Below are positions 6,758-7,912 of a DNA stretch of 7,912 bases, in pieces. The position numbers were made by a program, and so were the translations under genes. Under the pieces are notes generated by a model. That model had not been told where the DNA came from, did not search any database, and saw nothing but the letters and a program-made list of their open reading frames with translations. Numbering within the stretch: position 1 is the first letter of the stretch; each line of letters starts with the position of its first letter. The stretch comes from Candidatus Rokuibacteriota bacterium. GTDB taxonomy: Bacteria > Methylomirabilota > Methylomirabilia > Rokubacteriales > CSP1-6. The DNA lies in the NCBI GenBank assembly GCA_016177555.1, contig JACOVB010000073.1:1-7912 (forward strand), written 5' to 3'.

Positions 6758-7507
6758 ATGCCGATCATCGAGACAGCGAAGCTCACCAAGGATTATCGGC
6801 TGGGCAGCCAGACGGTGCACGCCCTTCGAGGAGTCACGGTGACCATCGAGGCGGGCGAGCTCGTCGCGGTCATGGGACCGTCGGGCTCCGGGAAGTCCAC
6901 CTTCATGAACCTGCTCGGCTGCCTCGACAGCCCCACCTCGGGAGGCTATCTCCTGGACGGCGAGGACGTCTCCGCCCTCGGCGGCACCCAGCTCGCGCGC
7001 ATCCGGAACCAGAAGGTCGGCTTCGTCTTCCAGGGCTTCAACCTCCTGGCCCGGGCCAGCGCCCTCGAGAACGTGGAGCTGCCGCTCATGTACGGAAGGA
7101 TCCCTGCCGCCGAGCGTCGGGAGCGAGCCCGGCGCACGATCCGGGCCGTCGGGCTGGCCGACCGCGAGCACCACCAGCCGAGCCAGCTCTCCGGTGGGCA
7201 GCAGCAGCGCGTCGCCATCGCCCGGGCGCTGGTCAACGGCCCGGCCCTCATTCTCGCCGACGAGCCCACCGGGAATCTCGACACCCGGACCAGCGTCGAG
7301 ATCATGGCGCTGCTCCAGGACCTGAACCGCCGCGAGAAGATCACCGTCGTTCTGGTCACCCACGAGGCCGACATCGCCCAGTACGCAGGTCGCATCCTGC
7401 ACTTCCGAGACGGCGTCCTGGGGCGTGACGAACGCATCGCGAGCCCGCGCGATGCCGAGGCCGAGGCGAAGCGACTGCCCCCGCCGGAGGCGGAGGAGGC
7501 GGCGTGA
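6758..7507 (+). CDS. MacB/LolD-type ABC transporter ATP-binding protein
   Basis: Cytoplasmic ATPase of a type VII (mechanotransmission) ABC transporter. It powers the permease encoded next. All nucleotide-binding motifs are intact in its 249 residues: Walker [10 protein letters not shown] (40-48), Q-loop Gln92 in FQGFNLL, signature LSGGQQQR (144-151), Walker B LILADEP with the catalytic Glu169 (164-170), D-loop GNLD and switch His202 in [18 protein letters not shown] near the N terminus and [15 protein letters not shown] are characteristic of the MacB/LolD subfamily. Residues 222-249 form a charged Ala/Glu/Pro-rich tail. It starts 5 bp after the adaptor stop without an obvious Shine-Dalgarno, which suggests re-initiation, and its TGA overlaps the permease GTG. 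In E. coli MacB the ATPase and permease are one chain; here they are split, as in many bacteria. The substrate cannot be read from the sequence. Confidence 0.95.
   Translation: MPIIETAKLTKDYRLGSQTVHALRGVTVTIEAGELVAVMGPSGSGKSTFMNLLGCLDSPTSGGYLLDGEDVSALGGTQLARIRNQKVGFVFQGFNLLARASALENVELPLMYGRIPAAERRERARRTIRAVGLADREHHQPSQLSGGQQQRVAIARALVNGPALILADEPTGNLDTRTSVEIMALLQDLNRREKITVVLVTHEADIAQYAGRILHFRDGVLGRDERIASPRDAEAEAKRLPPPEAEEAA
7492..7499 (+). promoter_or_regulatory. Ribosome binding site supporting the GTG start of the permease
   Basis: GGAGGAGG ends 4 nt before the GTG at 7504-7506, within the last codons of the ATPase gene. It supports a GTG start and translational coupling over the next in-frame ATG, which would cut into the first membrane helix. 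Confidence 0.65.
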
Positions 7508-7912
7508 ACATCCTGGTCGGCACCCGGATTGCGCTGCGAGCGCTCCGCGCCAACCCTCTGCGGAGCATCCTGACCATGCTGGGCATCATCATCGGCGTCG
7601 GCGCCGTGATCGCCATGGTCTCGGTGGGCGCCGGGGCCCAGGAGCGCGTGGCCGAGCAGATCCGGGCGCTGGGCTCCAACCTCATCATCCTCCTGCCGGG
7701 CAGCGTCTGGTCGAGCGGGATCCGGATGGGCCTGGGAAGCCGCCCGACCATCACCGAGGGCGACGCGCGGGCTGTCGCCCGCGAGCTGGCGGCCGTCCAG
7801 TCCGTGGCGCCCGTCCTCCGGGGCACCGGCCAGGTGATCGTCGGCAACCAGAACTGGGCCTCGGTGATCCAGGGCACCACCCCCGACCTCGAGGAGACGC
7901 GGCAGTGGGCGG
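7504..7912 (+). CDS. MacB-type ABC transporter permease, cut by the window end
   Basis: This is the start of the inner-membrane permease that partners the preceding ATPase. About 136 codons are visible. The N terminus [20 protein letters not shown] is the amphipathic coupling region of the MacB family. It is followed by TM1 ([21 protein letters not shown]) and the beginning of the periplasmic core domain, with [12 protein letters not shown], the [13 protein letters not shown] helix and [19 protein letters not shown], all typical MacB_PCD features. It starts with GTG overlapping the ATPase stop (GTGA), the last visible step in the coupled operon. The C-terminal three membrane helices lie outside the window. 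Confidence 0.9.
   Translation, partial: MNILVGTRIALRALRANPLRSILTMLGIIIGVGAVIAMVSVGAGAQERVAEQIRALGSNLIILLPGSVWSSGIRMGLGSRPTITEGDARAVARELAAVQSVAPVLRGTGQVIVGNQNWASVIQGTTPDLEETRQWA

Overview
The window is GC-rich (roughly 70% by eye), gene-dense bacterial DNA. A TolC-family outer-membrane channel and a periplasmic adaptor indicate a diderm (Gram-negative-type) cell. The B12-dependent ribonucleotide reductase, a soluble c-type cytochrome and the high GC would fit a soil or subsurface lineage such as Rokubacteria/Methylomirabilota or a deltaproteobacterial relative. That placement is an impression from composition and protein style, not a demonstrated assignment.

Left part (1-2890), minus strand. 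A short exported monohaem cytochrome c (161-565) lies downstream of a gene for class II, adenosylcobalamin-dependent ribonucleotide reductase (nrdJ, 690-2890). A strong nested hairpin (99-138) just past the cytochrome stop codon looks like its terminator. The nrdJ gene is broken. At about 2099-2102 the reading frame shifts, and a block of roughly 34 codons that should carry the NPCGE active-site loop is missing. The two halves are otherwise well conserved.

Middle (2891-3120). This is a divergent intergenic region. It holds the nrdJ ribosome binding site, a plausible sigma70-like promoter reading rightward (2985-3012) and a 7-bp inverted repeat that brackets it.

Right part (3121-7912), plus strand. 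This is a tightly packed efflux operon. It begins with an ORF encoding only the last five membrane helices (TM8-TM12) of an RND pump. A TolC-like channel follows, coupled by an ATGA overlap, and it has no visible signal peptide. Next come a MacA/HlyD-type adaptor (558 aa), a MacB/LolD-type ABC ATPase (249 aa) and the start of a MacB-type permease, which overlaps the ATPase by GTGA and runs off the window. Adaptor, ATPase, permease and TolC channel together would form a MacAB-TolC-like tripartite exporter. The RND piece cannot pump alone and looks like a remnant.

The points most worth a second look are the nrdJ lesion that removes the catalytic loop, the RND C-terminal remnant kept at the head of a MacAB-TolC operon, the missing TolC signal peptide, and an apparent Spy/CpxP-like (LTxxQ) helical insert in the adaptor. 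Three N-terminal or internal losses within about 1.6 kb also raise the possibility of assembly error, which read mapping would settle.
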